A stretch of 64,000 bases of DNA from Eulemur rufifrons (GCF_041146395.1 NC_090997.1:36621501-36685500), one strand, 5' to 3'; positions 1 to 13,040 are shown, counted from the first letter of the stretch. The notes: generated by a model not told the origin, from the letters alone. Program-made: numbers and translations.

Positions 1-45
1 CATCTGTTTGATAAATATTTATTGAATGAATAGATAAGTAATGAT
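1..45 (+). repeat. L2 LINE 3' end fragment
   Basis: The start reads ATAAATATTTATTGAATGAA, the typical terminal motif of mammalian LINE-2 before its short tandem tail. The element is cut by the window edge, so only the last bases are visible. Confidence 0.45.
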
Positions 46-2173
46 AACCAGAAGTGCTTTGGATTCAGACAGAATTGGGTATGTCTAGAGGACTGAAGAC
101 AGGGCTACCTTATTCACCATAGGGAAAGAGAAACTTCTTTGGAGGGAACTCAATCCAAGAAAAGAAGAAAAATCAAGACACACTTCAATGTTAGTAAAAA
201 GAGTGTGGACTAGTGTCTAAAGGGAGGAGGGATTTGGGGGATGGCAAAGTATTATCATTCAGGTTGTACTCTGTTGCAGCCTCTTTGGGCTAAGCTTTGG
301 GGTAAGTAAGGTCCTATTAAGCCTGAGTGAAAATTAAAATAACTATAAATCAAATATTAGCTACATTGACACCAGTAGCTTTTACAGTGACAGCAGTTAG
401 CATCGGTGTCTGCAGGGATGGCTGATGGCACCCTTGTGACATAGCACAGTTAGCAGATTCGCACTGTCAGCACTTGGGTGGGCAGCGCGTGCATGGATGT
501 TAAGGGCACTGACAGGGTGAGCAGAGCAGCACAGGTGCTCCAATAACATGATTGCGGAACAGGCGGCATGAAATGAGAGAAGAAGAAATGGGAAACGCCA
601 GGGACAGCTGAGACAATGCCCCACCCTCTGCCATGAAATGCCCAATCCACACCACTGGGGATGTTCAGAATGTTTATGGAGAATTTGAGGGGGAGTAAAT
701 GTTTTCAGGTTAGCTCTGGAGGCGGGCGGCGGGGGAATTGTGATTTTGGATGGTTATTCTTCTCCTTGCCTACTGCTCTTCCCTCTTTTCCCTTCCCCCT
801 GGATTAGTGTATCCTGGAAAACATGAATTAATAAGGAGAAGCTAATTAAGGCTGGCATTTTTTCCATCTGGAGTTTTAGTACTGAGGGCTTTACATACCA
901 GTTCTGGGATCTGCAATGTCTTGAAATCAGGGAACCTAATTTACTCCCTCACTCCAAAAAAATACAACCTTTTAATGAAAAAACAAAATACCCTGTTTAT
1001 CACAACTAGTAAAAAAGTCTCCTGAAGACTTCCCTTGTCCACGTGGAGAAAATTGAACAGCCTTTTTGCTTAGGCAAAACATACATATACAAACAAAACA
1101 TATGTACATCAGGCAAGTGTGTAATGTTGGGGCTCCACATTCTAGCAGGAAATCATTTATTCTAACAAGCTAACAATCTCAATTTCCCATCTTCTTTTCT
1201 GCCTGAATTTATTTGCTGTGCATTTGGATTCTAATGTATAGAGAGTCTGCTCCCCAAGCCCCATTGAGAATCTCATTCAATTGATCTCCTTCATATCCAC
1301 CACACTACCCATTTTTCTACCTGAATGTGATCCCCCTACAAGTTTTAATTTTATATTCCCTGGGCCCAGTGTTTAGCCTCATGCACATCCAGTTCCATTC
1401 TCATCAATGTTAGTGCACTCAGCCTGTGGAGCAGGCTGACTTCTCCCAGGTGCCCTTTTCCTTGGGCATGTTAGCTGAAAAAGTCTATAAATTCTCTTAC
1501 CCCAGAAATCGGTCAGGTGCACTGTATTCACCAAGCTTGTCAAGCCCTGTCAGCGATGGCAAATCAGAAACTGTAGACACATTCAACTTCAAGTTACAAA
1601 AGGCAAACAGCTGCAATATTCCCTGATCCTGCCAGCTCTGAATGTTTCTGGAAACAAACAAAAACAGAATTTTATCTTGAAATTTGGCAGGGCAAGGAAA
1701 TTAACACACTATTGTTCACCTGAAATTTCTCTCTTCCCTTCTAAGGGGAGTTAACATGCTCTGCCTACGAGTGACCTAAATTTTAAATAATACATTACCT
1801 TCTATTCAAAGTCTTAAATTTCTCCTTCATAATTTTTCTATCGGACGATGAAGCCAATGACTCAAGGGGATCATTGTTATTAATTATTATTAGTTTGTTG
1901 TATTGACACTCTAGAACACTGGTTGAAAATGATGGATCTTCTTTCATTCTAATACATTGCTCTGCATTATTAACCCCTTTGGGTTTGACAGCATGCAGAA
2001 TTAGAATGCTGTGCTGGGAGGTTCAGGAAGCTCGAGAGAGAGTAGAAGCCTTTGGTTCTACTGGACAACCCCTGTGGTTCACGGAATAGACTACCATTTG
2101 CTATGGCTGCTTTTTGTGTGATACTTCATTTTTTACCTGCTAAAAAAATAAGCACAAACTGGTATCAGAAAGG
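46..2173. other. unique sequence, no gene recognised
   Basis: I see no recognisable coding exon, RNA gene or clear repeat here. Short open frames on both strands (for example 82 codons on the minus strand near 397-645) have no recognisable domain. Part of 1200-1420 has a weak L2-like flavour that I could not support. Confidence 0.5.
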
Positions 2174-2222
2174 TGTGTGTGTGTGTGTGTGTGTGTACAT
2201 GAGAGAGAGAGAGAGAGAGAGA
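2174..2222. repeat. compound (GT)n-(GA)n microsatellite
   Basis: About eleven GT units run from 2174, followed by TACAT and about ten GA units ending near 2222. It is a compound dinucleotide repeat and probably length-polymorphic. Confidence 0.95.
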
Positions 2223-4294
2223 TCATCAAATTTGGTTTTTAGTATTTTGTGGCATGGTTCCTAGTAGAAATTATAGATATTTCTAATAAAGTTGCTGGCA
2301 GGGAAACAGTGTATGCTAGGTGACTAGAAAGGTCATTCTGCATTGTTAAAGCTGGATTACATGTATGCTTATAGAATAAGCCAAAATGTTGAAGTGGCTC
2401 TGTTCATTCTGATTAGACTCTATATTCAAGGATGAGTCAAAATAAAAAGTATAAAATGAGATGAATGTGATGAGGTGTAGGGCTGCATGTATCAGCTGAT
2501 GGCTTTATGGCCCTCTTATCTAGGGGAATGTGTTTAACAACACTTCCTAGCAGAGAGTTCCTTAAATTGAACTCTGATTTTCCTTCTAACCATATATTCT
2601 TCTAGTCACATGTATGGGTTTATAAAGCTAGCTGCATAACAAATAACTTCAAATGTGTAAGATCGAAGATGCTAGAAGTTTATTTCTTGTTTGTTAGGGG
2701 CTGATCCTGATTGGCAGGTGGTGCTCTCCTAAGCAGAGACTCAGGGATCCACGTACCTTCCAGGGATGAAGCCCAGGTAAATGTAGTTTGAAAAGCTCTA
2801 AAGATAAATCTGCTGTTCAACCCCACTTGGCTAAGAAAAAGAACTAACAACGTGTCCAGGGAAGAGCATTTTATGTAAGAGATCTTGAAACTCTTTTCTT
2901 ACTATGAATTCAATTTCTTGCAATATCAGTTATTCTAATTTACTTCTCCAATATAAACTCCATAAGCAGAATACAAAGTGTGGTCTTTCTTGTCTTCAAA
3001 CATGCCAATCACTCACGTCCAATATTACATGTGCATTAAGATTCTGAATGGCTTCTCAGATACTCACAAGAACTTTTTTCTGAGGATGACGTTGGTTTGT
3101 ATAATTTGTCTTCTTGCCAGAGGAACAGGGATGATTTAGGTTTAACTCTTCTGTAATTGATGATCATTTTAGTGTTCTCTTTCACCTTAATACGAACAAT
3201 TATAGTTTTTATAGTTTTAATGACTTATTACTGACATTTAATTTCATAGGCAAATATAGTTTATAGATTGAGTTATATGATCTCTATATGTATCAAAGAT
3301 TTTTCAGATACTTTCAGAGAGTCTTGATGGCAAAAATAGTTCCAGGGTCAAATCAGGCAGGAATAACCTCTGCTAAGGAAAATTCTTATTTTAAATGTAG
3401 TAAAACAGTGCTGTCTCCTGCCTTAGCCTTATAAACTTGTTACTGGATAATTTTAGATGCCATGTGCAAAATACCTCCTACAAATAGGATTGCAGATTGT
3501 TTCTGTGCTGATGACATGGGCTGCCTTTCACACTGCAGCAGCAATTTCAAGAATTAGCTTAATCTTTTCAGAAAGAACATCTAAATATTAATTATTTCAA
3601 AAGCAAAATCAACATTTTTGGCATAGGTTTTAACATAGAGATTATATTTTACATTATATTTTATGATATTATGCAACAGGCGATTTTATTTTACTAACTG
3701 GGGGTCCATTTGTGATTAATATCTTGTCGGATTTGGGGATTCAACATTGTTCAAAATTGTTTCATCTGGGTAGGTCAAAGTTCCATAATTGTAAAGGTAG
3801 TAACTTTACCTTTCAAAATCCTCCAGGTCGCTGCCATTTCATCCACATTTTATGGAGCGATATTCATGTTGGTACACCTTGGGATATTTGACCAGCATTG
3901 GAGCTTGAGAAAAGGCTTGAATCCCACTTGTGGGTATTCCCTTTTAGATTTACAATTTGTTAATACTATACATCAGACTCAGCAAAGCAGTGTCTTTTTT
4001 ATATCCACTCCAGCTGTCCAAAGCCAAGGGCGGGATATTCTTTGAGTCAACATCATGGAATACTGACTCTTCAGGAATCATTAGTTTCTACAGTTCTAAT
4101 CATCTATTAGTAACATCAATCCTTTTCAAAAGCCTGGCTGGGATAACTAAGGGATAGTGAGGGATAAGTTAAGCAGTCACCCTGTAAGCTTCTTTGAACT
4201 TTACTTATTATGCCAAATCATCAGAATGCTGCACACCTAGATGATATCAACATGCTCTGCCTTTCATTTGAATTTCTTTTAAAAAACAATTTGT
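2223..4294. other. mostly unique sequence with one degenerate repeat
   Basis: No exon or RNA gene is recognisable. The stretch about 2605-2780 (GCTGCATAACAAATAACTTC, then GACTCAGGGATCC) looks like an old interspersed repeat whose family I do not name. The rest is AT-rich and unassigned. Confidence 0.4.
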
Positions 4295-5330
4295 TTTTCC
4301 TTTTTTAAGAAATTTACCTTTTACAAAATTTAAATAGGTTTAGGAGGTACACGAGGTTTTTTTGTTACATGGCTGAATTGCATAATGGAGAAGTCTAGGC
4401 TTTTAAATACCTGTCACCTGAATAGTGTACATTGTACCCAAAAGGTAATTTTTCATCCCATAGCCATTCCCGTGCCTTTCTCTGAGTCTCTGGAGTCTAT
4501 TAAATCACTCCGTATCACTATGCATCCCCGCTGCTCAGCTCCCACCTATAAGTGAGAACATGCGGTATTTGGTTCTTTGTTCCTGGGTTATTTCACTTAG
4601 AAAAATGGTTTCCAATTCCATCCAAGTTGCTGTAAAAGACATTATCTCATTCTTTGTTTATGGTATTCCATGGTATATATGTGTGTGTGTGTGTACATAT
4701 ATACATATATATGTATATATGTATGACATTTTCTTTATCCAGTCATCGGTTGGTGGGCACATAGGTTGGTTCCGTATCTTTGCATTTGTGAACTGTGCTA
4801 TGATAAACATATAGGTACAGGTGTCTTTTTTTATAAAATTACTTCTTTTCCTTTGGGTAGATATTCCATAGTGGGATTGCTGGATTGAATTGTAGATCTA
4901 TTTTTAGTTCTTTTAGAAATCTTCATACTGTTTTCCATAGAGGTTGTAGGAGTTTACATTCCCACCAACAGTGTATGAATGTTCCCTTTTCACTGCATCC
5001 CTGCCAGCAACTATTATCATTATGTAATGACATCTTTGTCTTCTTTTTTTTAAATGTTGTTGATTTAAAGTCTGTTTTATCTAATATGAGATTAGCTAGT
5101 CCTGCTCATTTTTGGTTTCTATTTGCATGGAACTTTTTTTTCTACTCCTTTACCTTGAGTCTATGCAACTCTATGACTTAAATGGGTTTCTTGGTGAGAA
5201 CAGATATTTGAATCTTGTTCTTTTATTCATTCTGCCAATGTACATCTTTTAAACGGGCATTTAGACCATTTGCGTTCAATGTTATTATAAGTGAGATACC
5301 TTTCCAGCCATGATATTGACTGTTAACAAA
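4295..5330 (-). mobile_element. old L1 relic with internal ORF2 deletion
   Basis: Read on the minus strand, 5311-5050 is the beginning of L1 ORF2: its start codon lies at 5311-5309 and is followed by a degenerate endonuclease N-terminus. Sequence left of about 5045 matches the far 3' part of ORF2 and the 3' region, including the complement of a conserved tract around 4880-5000 (TCCATAGAGGTTGTAGGAG). Most of the endonuclease and all of the reverse transcriptase are missing between them, roughly 3 kb. Frames are broken by stops, so it is dead. A (GT)n/(AT)n tract lies at 4677-4727. It could instead be two adjacent L1 fragments. Confidence 0.8.
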
Positions 5331-5734
5331 AATTTAACCTTCCATCCTCAGCTTTCACAAAGGTCTGATGTAAGATACAACAAGTTTTGGAAGTTCTTTG
5401 CAAAGTATTTTGTTAAATGGCTTCTGAGTACATGTCCATCATATTGCTCATAGTCTCGTATATAAATATCCTTGAGACAAAGCCTTCTTAGAAATTGATG
5501 AACAGCCATTCATTTTTCTATGAGACTATGCTGCTGTTAAACTCATTTTTATAAAATATTTACTTTGGCTTCTAGGAATTTCAGCTTTTAGTCAATTCTT
5601 GCAGATTTTCTCAGTTATGTTCTTCATATTATGTCTTTCTTTCACATTCCCCCAATTCTTTTGATTTGATATGTCATTTACTAATCCAAATGTTGAATTT
5701 GGTCAGGATTTTTGTCTTTGTGTTATTTATTCCT
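5331..5734. other. unique AT-rich sequence
   Basis: No gene, RNA or repeat is recognised between the L1 relic and the next L2 fragment. Confidence 0.5.
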
Positions 5735-5850
5735 CATTAATTATTAATAAAAATGGTTTTTGAGGTCCTACTAAGTTCCAGGCCCAGTGCTAAGCTTGGG
5801 GGCAGGGTAGTGCTTAAAGAATTGAATAAGAAGACATTCTTCCTGTCTTA
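5735..5850 (-). repeat. L2 LINE 3' fragment
   Basis: The complement carries the L2 tail. The + strand reads CCTACTAAGTTCCAGGCCCA, then GTGCTAAGC, near the usual position of the inverted L2 end. It is short and diverged. Confidence 0.5.
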
Positions 5851-7955
5851 AATACTTAAAGAATTTGCAATCTTTAATTTTATTGTGAGCTGTCTCAAAA
5901 TATTTTGGAAGAATTTAAGTGTAAATCTGTACCCCATCTTTACCTGCCATTGTGATGCCTTCAGCTCTCCCATCTCCTGCAAAAAGTCTCTCTCATTAGA
6001 TCTCAAAGTCTGCAGAGTATGTGTGATAATTGCTTCTGGGCATGTGGTCTCAAGTCTTTGTGTCTTTTGTCATTTTTTTTTCCTTCTCTGGCTTTCTTTG
6101 CAAATTGGTCCTCAGAGCCTCTTGAAGTGTTCCCCTGCTGCTGGGGTTCTCTCCTCTGCTACTGTTGCTTCCTGTTCCTGGCTGTGCTTTTCTCTAAATT
6201 ATCCTGCACCAAGGCATCCCTGAACAAAACTGCTCTGCCAATATGGGTGGAATCTCTTTCCCTCTATTCCCATCTCTCCCACCTCATTCTGTCATGATAA
6301 ATCTCAAAATGATGCTTGCATGCTCGTGTTGTCCTTCCACAATGCCCACCTCCATAGTTTTTATTTGCAGCTCACCCTTTGAGACTCTGACTTGAGTCCT
6401 TGCTTCCAAATCCCCCAGGGCTCCTAGCAATTCCAGGTTTGTATTTTATGTTGAATGTATTCACTGTATACTATTAACTGAATATATTGAATGAAGATAA
6501 ACTGATGTGGTATTTCAGAATTTTTTCTCTACTGTTGTCAAATGTCTTTTTATTAGCCTTATCCCTGGAGGTTAGCACTTCAAATAGTTTGGATGATGAC
6601 ATTTTCTATCACAGTTACTGAAACCATAGAGGAAAATTACACTTAATGGTTTAGTGACTCACAGAAAAGAACACATGATTATCTTTCCAAAGCCCTTATT
6701 CATTTTTTTTTTCTGTGGATCAAGAAGGTGACTACTGGTTTTTATTGATGAATTGGCTTTTGCTAAATCTATTTTATATTCTTTGGTAATTATCATAACA
6801 GCACAAGAAAAAATAGTTAATATTCTCTGTTTATAATGCATGGTTAATAGGACAATTAATTACCTGCAAGCAAATTGAGAAGACTTGTCATGTTAGCATT
6901 TTAGTACAGGGAATTAAGCATTACACTAGGAAAGTGAGAAAAACTCAACTAATGTAAGCAATGAAGGAAAGAAACTTATTTTATAGATAGAAAGATATAG
7001 AAGCATCTCAGATCATTTTTTAGTTATTTATTTTTTTCAGTAATCCATTTGGTCCTCCTTGAAGACTTGCCAGAAACATTTTGCTGAATTATTCATACCT
7101 TTAATGTCAGTGGTACAACTAGACTTTGAATTTTGTAGCCATATCAGAGTACTGTGCTGATGATTGAGAGAGGAATACATTGAGAGGTGGATATTTCTTA
7201 GACATATGAGAAATCACCATGAAATATGCTTAAGAAATGATTTAGTATAGCATGGAGCAGTTCTTTCGAAGATTCTGAAATACTGCTTATTTTTAGAAAT
7301 ACCAAAGGGACTCTACTTACTTTTATCAGTCAGGATAATAGGGTTACTTTGAGTTTATGAGATAAGAGATTTTAAAATAGGAACTAGACTGTACATAATT
7401 TTGGGAGGACTGGGAAGTGAAGGTCTGTAAGGGACGATCAGAGGAGTCACTAACCAGTCTGCCTGGTAAAACAGCCTTAGTGGACAAGTCAGAGCTTGCA
7501 GGGAAATCTGCAAAGCCAAGCACATCCAGCTGCTGAAATGGGGCTGAGATGGGGCAGCTCAGGGTGTAGTCCATGGGCAGCAGCTGCCTCTGTATAATTA
7601 CTGCCTCCATGTAGCCAAATGTTAGGCGGCCAGCAGAATCAATGATTAGGAAGACAAGCTGGTTTTACATTGGAAGAGAGTTGAGTCTCAGCATGTACTT
7701 CTGTGTCTGCCCATAACAATATCTTATCACAAAGACTTCTGAAAATAATATTTCAGCTTCACTTCTGCCTTCCAATCTTGTGCAAATTCTTCTTTTGGAA
7801 TCTCTAACACAGAAATATACAGAGAAGAGAACACTGGGAAATGTAGCTCCCAGCTTAACCATGTTGACACGGCAAGATCCAATAGTCTTTCAAGCATGAA
7901 AGAAGCTCTCAGCTCTGTCCAGTGGATGGACTGTAATGGAAAGAGTTCCGGTAGG
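5851..7955. other. unique sequence, no gene recognised
   Basis: The longest open frame is 112 codons (plus, 5885-6223). It is Ser/Phe/Cys-rich with no domain I recognise and overlaps a second open frame, as expected by chance in T-rich DNA. Nothing else is supported. Confidence 0.45.
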
Positions 7956-7959
7956 CATT

Positions 7960-8085
7960 TCTACTACACTGTAAACTCCACAAGTCCATGACCAGGTATA
8001 GCTATTTTTCAATGGTAGCCCCTGACCAACAGCTGTCATAGTGCCTGGCTCAGCGTAGTTGCACAAACACATGTCCAATGAAAAT
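7960..8085 (+). repeat. L2 LINE 3' fragment
   Basis: The order CTACACTGTAAACTCC, then CATAGTGCCTGGCTCAGCGTA, then a diverged tail follows the L2 3' end consensus (a 'gtaagctcc' block, then 'cagtgcctggcac'). Confidence 0.5.
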
Positions 8086-8664
8086 AATTGGCTCTAATTC
8101 AGAAACCCTGAGTTCACTTCTGTTTCTGCTACTTTCTCAAGATTTTTGGCTCTGAGATTCATACTTGGCCTTCTAAATTCTCGTCTGTATTGCACATGGA
8201 TGGAAGTCTGAAAGATATATTTCCTAGAGATCCTTGACCCAGCCAATGGGAAAACTTACATAAGATCATAAGGTAGGAGCAAAAGAGGAGCTGTATTTTT
8301 TTCTGCTTTTGGCTTCAGCAGTTACAGGAACAGTGGCAAGTAACTGTGGGCTCCAGTAGTGAAAGAAACTAGTCCAGAAGCTTCAACAGAACTGCTGGCT
8401 CATAGTTTCCTATTAGGAAACATGTGGCTCTCATATTCCTGCTCAATGGTGCAGTGCTCATTAGCTCTGGATAACACCACTTTCTTTTCTGTTCCTCAAG
8501 CTCTAGGGATGGTTGTGGTTCCCTGTCATTATCGATCACCTTCTTCTTTTCTCTTCACTAGCTCTTCCAACACTTTGGTAACCAATCCCTTGCATTAAAT
8601 GACCTTTAATTGAATTAATGAGTGTGGTTGCTGTTTCTCTGGCTGAATCAGTATTGATACAACC

Positions 8665-8815
8665 TTCTACTAGCTTTGGAAACTTGAGCTTTGACTTTTA
8701 GTTACCTCAACTGGAAAATGATGGTGGCATTTCCCATGTCATTGTAAAGGTCCAAAGCAATAATGTTTGTAAAGGAATTCTAAATGCTATAAACTACTTT
8801 GTATGTGTAAGTTAT
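8665..8815 (+). repeat. MIR SINE fragment
   Basis: Contains the MIR order 'acctcaactggaaaatgatgg' then 'aaactactttgtatgtgtaagttattatta', matching the MIR right half on the plus strand at low identity. Confidence 0.45.
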
Positions 8816-8849
8816 TATTAGACAGCATATAGTTTTTCTAGAGGGAGAG

Positions 8850-9085
8850 TAATATAATGTTTGAATATGAACTGCCTGGGTTCATAGTCACTTCAGCTAT
8901 GGACCAGCTGAGATAGTTTGGGTAAATAGTGTACTTCTACAAGCCCAAGTTTTCTTGTGTATAAATAGGGTAATAATTTACTTTATTTCATGAAATACAG
9001 GGTGCTAAATGGGATGTTATATATAAAGTGATCAGCTTAGTGTCTGGCAAATTTTAAGTGCCTAATATTTTTATTATTGTTATTC
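8850..9085 (+). repeat. MIR SINE, near full length
   Basis: Starts with a diverged 'agtaatataatg', then 'gaactgcctgggttcatagtc', a 'gtgtataaatagggtaataat' block and the tail 'gtgtctggcaaattttaagtgcc'. This is the full MIR order (tRNA-derived head, core, L2-like tail) on the plus strand. Confidence 0.7.
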
Positions 9086-9245
9086 TATACGATTGGAGAG
9101 AGTAGTAGGTAGTATATTATGGAGGAGAGCTGTGAGATAGATCGAAGAGAGAACTAGCAGTGAATCTGAACAAATTATATAGAACAGATTAACATAAAAG
9201 CAATTTACTTCTGTAATCTAATAGACAAAACAAAAGTATATAAGA

Positions 9246-9428
9246 TTAGTCGGGTGTCAGGCAGATGTGGGGGGAGAGGGGATGGGTGTATACATACCTA
9301 ATGAGTGTGATGCGCATTGTCTAGGGGATGGACACGCTTGAAGCTCTGATTTGGGGGGCAAGGGCAATATACATAACCTAAACTTTTGTACCCCCATAAA
9401 ATGCTGAAATAAAATATATATATATATA
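9246..9428 (+). mobile_element. 5'-truncated L1 3' end, lineage-specific type
   Basis: This is the plus-strand L1 3' UTR, ending CATAAAATGCTGAAATAAAA. It is the reverse complement, with few changes, of the 3' UTR at 20.75 kb and related to that at 49.43 kb, so it belongs to the same young L1 lineage. Only the last 180 or so bases inserted. TATATAAG occurs just before it (9238-9245) and again after the A-rich tail, a possible short target-site duplication. Confidence 0.8.
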
Positions 9429-9529
9429 AGCTTATGTGGCTTTGAGAAAAGAAAAAGTGAAAAATACTTCTTCAAATCTTGGAATGTCAACATATTGATT
9501 TGCATTTATCCTTAAAAATATCTATAATA

Positions 9530-9740
9530 TATTCATTATTAAGAATGTAATAATTGTTCATTGTAGGTAAATTTAAAAATACACAAGCATAAAAAGAAAA
9601 GAATAAAATACCATAACTCTAGTTCATGGATATGACTATGTTAATATCTTGTTATAGGTCATTCTAGTATAGACCCTGTTTAGTGACAGACACACATACA
9701 AGACAGATGTATTTTCCAGCAACTTTTGTTTTGGGTATTG
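9530..9740 (+). repeat. old interspersed repeat, L1-like
   Basis: A degenerate segment with 'aataaaataccataactctag' then 'ttataggtcattctagtatag'. It resembles a diverged segment at 39190-39345 and is probably from an old L1 3' region. The family is uncertain. Confidence 0.3.
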
Positions 9741-10369
9741 TATGAGGTGCTTGTTTCTTTAAAAATAAGTAGAGAACTTGAGAAAAATTATTTAAATACC
9801 CACTGCAGACATGGCTCTGTATTTAATGTACTATCTTGCCTTCTGATTAAAGCTCATATCTAAACCATTTCATTCAACTAGAGTTTTAAAAATTTAATAT
9901 CTGTGTTGAAATTTGAACCATTGATGTTATATCTCTTCTGAGGCAGGGATGGCTAGCTGTTCCCTAGATTCCTGCTCTCAATGTTAGCAAGAAGTGGCTG
10001 CCCAGGTTAGGACTACATTTATCATCCCCTCGTCCATCTAAGGTAGAACCAACTGTATGAATGGTTCTTACCAATGGAAGATAGGTGGAGTGATGTGTGT
10101 TGCTTTTGTTTCAATGTAATTGAGAAGTGAGTTTGCTTCCTCTATCTGTTCTCTTCTGTCTGAACCCTAGTGGGTGGTGGAGCCATAAGACAGGACATAC
10201 CTGGATCCCTAAATCATCACATGGAGGACATCTTTTGGCAGACCAATAACACATGAATTAGATTTACATTAGTAAGAAATACATTTCTATTGGGTTAAAC
10301 CACTGAAATAGGCATTATCCTAATCACAAATCCAAACCCATATTAAATGTCACTCCTTATCTGCCTTCT

Positions 10370-10480
10370 TCTCTTCAGTCTCTCTTTTTTATAAATTCAT
10401 CTTTACATTTTCCAAATCCCTTATTACACAGTGTCTTGTACATAGCAGGCACTTAATTAATGTTAATTAAAATTAGACAT
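10370..10480 (+). repeat. L2 LINE 3' end
   Basis: The tail 'cagtgtcttgtacatagcaggcacttaattaatg' matches the L2 terminus on the plus strand. The upstream part is diverged. Confidence 0.5.
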
Positions 10481-10694
10481 GGCTTTTGGACTAATATGAA
10501 TCCTTAAAATGAGCTTAAAAACAATTTCAAGGCAGCATATGGAGAAATGCAATAATCTTAAGATGTAGTGTAGACTGATTAGAAGAAAACTTTTATTATA
10601 ACTAGCAAAAGATTCATATAAAAATAAGCTCACATGGAAGATTTATTCCCTATTTCTAAAGGCACTTAAAATAGAACATTGAAAAAGGTGGCAT

Positions 10695-10738
10695 TTGTGT
10701 CTGTGTGTGTCTCTGTGTGTGTGTGTGTGTGTGTGTGG
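10695..10738. repeat. (GT)n microsatellite
   Basis: An interrupted GT tract: GTGTCTGTGTGTGTCTCTG is followed by about ten uninterrupted GT units. Confidence 0.95.
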
Positions 10739-11253
10739 CAGGGCACGTCTTAAAACTGAGATTGCCTTCTCTTTTCATTATCTTTCTTACTGACCCCTTT
10801 CTTTCTTGCATTTCTCCAAACTGTTTATGCTGTTTTAAATAGCAGAACACCAGAGAACTCTCTTCAATTAATCCTAATGCATTTGACAGCCATCTCGAGC
10901 GTTTGTTCCTGTGTTGGCTAGGTAAACCATAGTGGCGAGTATTTAAGACCCAGGGGAAGGCAGTGTCATGCCTGGTCTATCTGGTTGTACTTTTCACCTG
11001 ATGGGTCTGTTGGCATCACTTATATCACTCCAAGGAGGCACCTACTCTGTGAATATGCAAAGATGTCACTCCCAGACATAAAAGGTCCTGTCTAAACCAA
11101 TCACGCTTCAAATCTCAGAGTGGAGATTCTGTCAGAATTAATCCCAAGTTTGAAACTAATCTTCAACAAGAAGAGAAACTGTGCTTTCTGTTTTTGTTTC
11201 CATAAATAACATTCAACAGCTTTAAGTTCTAATACTTTATATTTGCTCCAGTA

Positions 11254-11570
11254 CAGTTGGCCCTCCATGTCCATAGATTCCACATCTGTGCATTCAACCA
11301 ACCTCAAATCGAAAATGTTTTTTTGAAAAGATAGTTTTGTCTGTACAAAACATGTACAGACTTTGCTTGTCATTATTCCCTAAACAATACAGTATAATAA
11401 AAATTTACATAGCATTTACATTTTATTAGGTATTATAAGTAATGTAGGGAGAATGTGTATTGATTCTATGCAAATTCTATGCATTTTATACAAGGGACTT
11501 GAGCATCCATAAATTTTGGTATCCACAGGGGTCCTGGAACCAATCCCCCACAGATACTGAGGGAAAACTG
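11254..11570 (+). mobile_element. Tigger-like non-autonomous DNA transposon
   Basis: The left end is CAGTTGGCCCTCCATGTC. The right end, reverse-complemented, is CAGTTTTCCCTCAGTATC, giving imperfect terminal inverted repeats of the TcMar-Tigger type. TA lies directly left of the element at 11252-11253, as expected for a TA target; the right-hand TA has decayed. It is about 317 bp with no transposase frame. The interior reads like a deletion derivative. Confidence 0.8.
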
Positions 11571-12194
11571 CAGTGACTTCAAATAAAATATATTTGTTTT
11601 TCCTCCTGAAAAAAATCCAGACAGCTATTGAATTGAACTGATGACATAAAGAGTTTACTAGAGAACATTATCATTTCTGTGACTTTATACAATGCTTTAA
11701 TAAGTGATAATCATCTAAATGGCACTTAAGCAATTTAGAATTAGGATAATCTCAGAACTTTTGCCTGCCCAATCAAGTTCTACAGATTCAAAAGAGCTTG
11801 GAAATTATGATTGCTAATTATATAGTCTTTAAAAACTGCAGTTTTGCTTTGTGTGTCTTTTCCTGTCTAATGGTTTATTTAGTTAAGGTGAAGAAAAGTT
11901 CAAGATATCACCACCAGGTGTACAGCTAAATGTGTAAGTCAGAAAGGCAAAGGCTGGCTCCTGTGTGCAGGGAAGTCTGAGCAATTGCACTGAGCCAGGA
12001 AGATAGTATTTCAAATAATATGTCTAATAGCGTTAAAATAATTGACTTTCTTGAGGCCTGACAGCATGTGCATATTTGTCTTGGAGGGCGTGAATAATGC
12101 CTTATTCAACTCTGTCTCCAGTGCTTCATAGTGAACTTAGAAAACATTTATAGTAATGGTGTTCCACAAACGTCTGTTATGTAAAGACCTTGGA

Positions 12195-12245
12195 TTCAGA
12201 AATTTTCGGGTTTAAGTTCTCGTCTACTGCTTATCACCTGTGTAC
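12195..12245 (+). repeat. MIR SINE fragment
   Basis: A short stretch 'gggtttaagttctcgtctactgcttatcacctgtgt' fits the centre of MIR on the plus strand. Confidence 0.35.
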
Positions 12246-12780
12246 GTTATTTCATTTATTCATTCTTTTATTTTTCCTTCCATCTTATCAATATAGATGG
12301 TGTGTGTATCTTGTGTCAGACATTGTGTAAAATGCTGGGAATAGTGAGATGAATGAGAAATAGTTATTGGTGCTCATGCAGCATCTAAATGGAGGGGCAA
12401 GCTTAATGCCCGTGATAAAATTTGTAAAAGAGTGAGCAAAGAAGGAGGCAAGCTGTCCCTGGAGAGGGTGGGGAAGGAACAATCAGAGATGGTTTCTTTA
12501 AGGAGCAATGATGTTTGAACTGAGTCTGGAAAAATGAGTAGGAGTCTACCAAGTGGGTAAGAGTTGGACTAGAGGGAAGGTGTTTTGTGAAGAAATCACC
12601 GATGCAAAGAAATGATGTGTTGGAAGAAAGGGGTGTGATGTGGTGAAGGGCGTGTGTACAGCCACAGCAAGAGTTACCCTGGGGAAATTGATGGGATAGA
12701 TCGTGAGATGCCTTTTATGCCACACTAAAGGGACTGAACTTTATCTTCAAGATGAAAAATGAAACAATTTACAGTGTGTG
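12246..12780 (-). repeat. L2 LINE 3' portion
   Basis: The segment shares element order with 17.36-17.93 kb and 21.88-22.22 kb. A left-hand inverted L2 tail is followed by 'gagaaatagttattgg', 'gaggcaagctgtccctgg', 'aggagtctaccaagtggg', then 'ctgaactttatcttcaagatg'. This is the complement of the L2 3' region. It is heavily diverged. Confidence 0.6.
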
Positions 12781-12941
12781 TGTGGTGTCATGAAATTTAT
12801 GTTACATAGCCTGATAAGACTTTTTGTGTATATGTAAAATGTAGAAAGTATTAGTTGACTCTGAAAATCACCGTGAAAATTTGATGGGATGCTAAGCTTG
12901 AGAGTATCTTACAACATGTGACAGAAATGTTAACCACTATT

Positions 12942-13040
12942 ATTAATGCTAACAGCCTACGTTTATCATGCACTTATTTCTCTAAGTGCTCTGTGGGGAT
13001 TATGTAATTTAATTCTCACAACAATCCAATTAACCATGAA
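12942..13040 (-). repeat. MIR SINE fragment
   Basis: Inverted MIR: 'catgcacttatttctctaagtgctctgtgggg', then 'taatttaattctcacaacaatcc', the classical inverted 3' half. Confidence 0.65.

Noticed and set aside
5885..6297. Overlapping 112- and 92-codon plus-strand frames
   Set aside because: Two frames open over the same T-rich bases, no domain, no exon signals.
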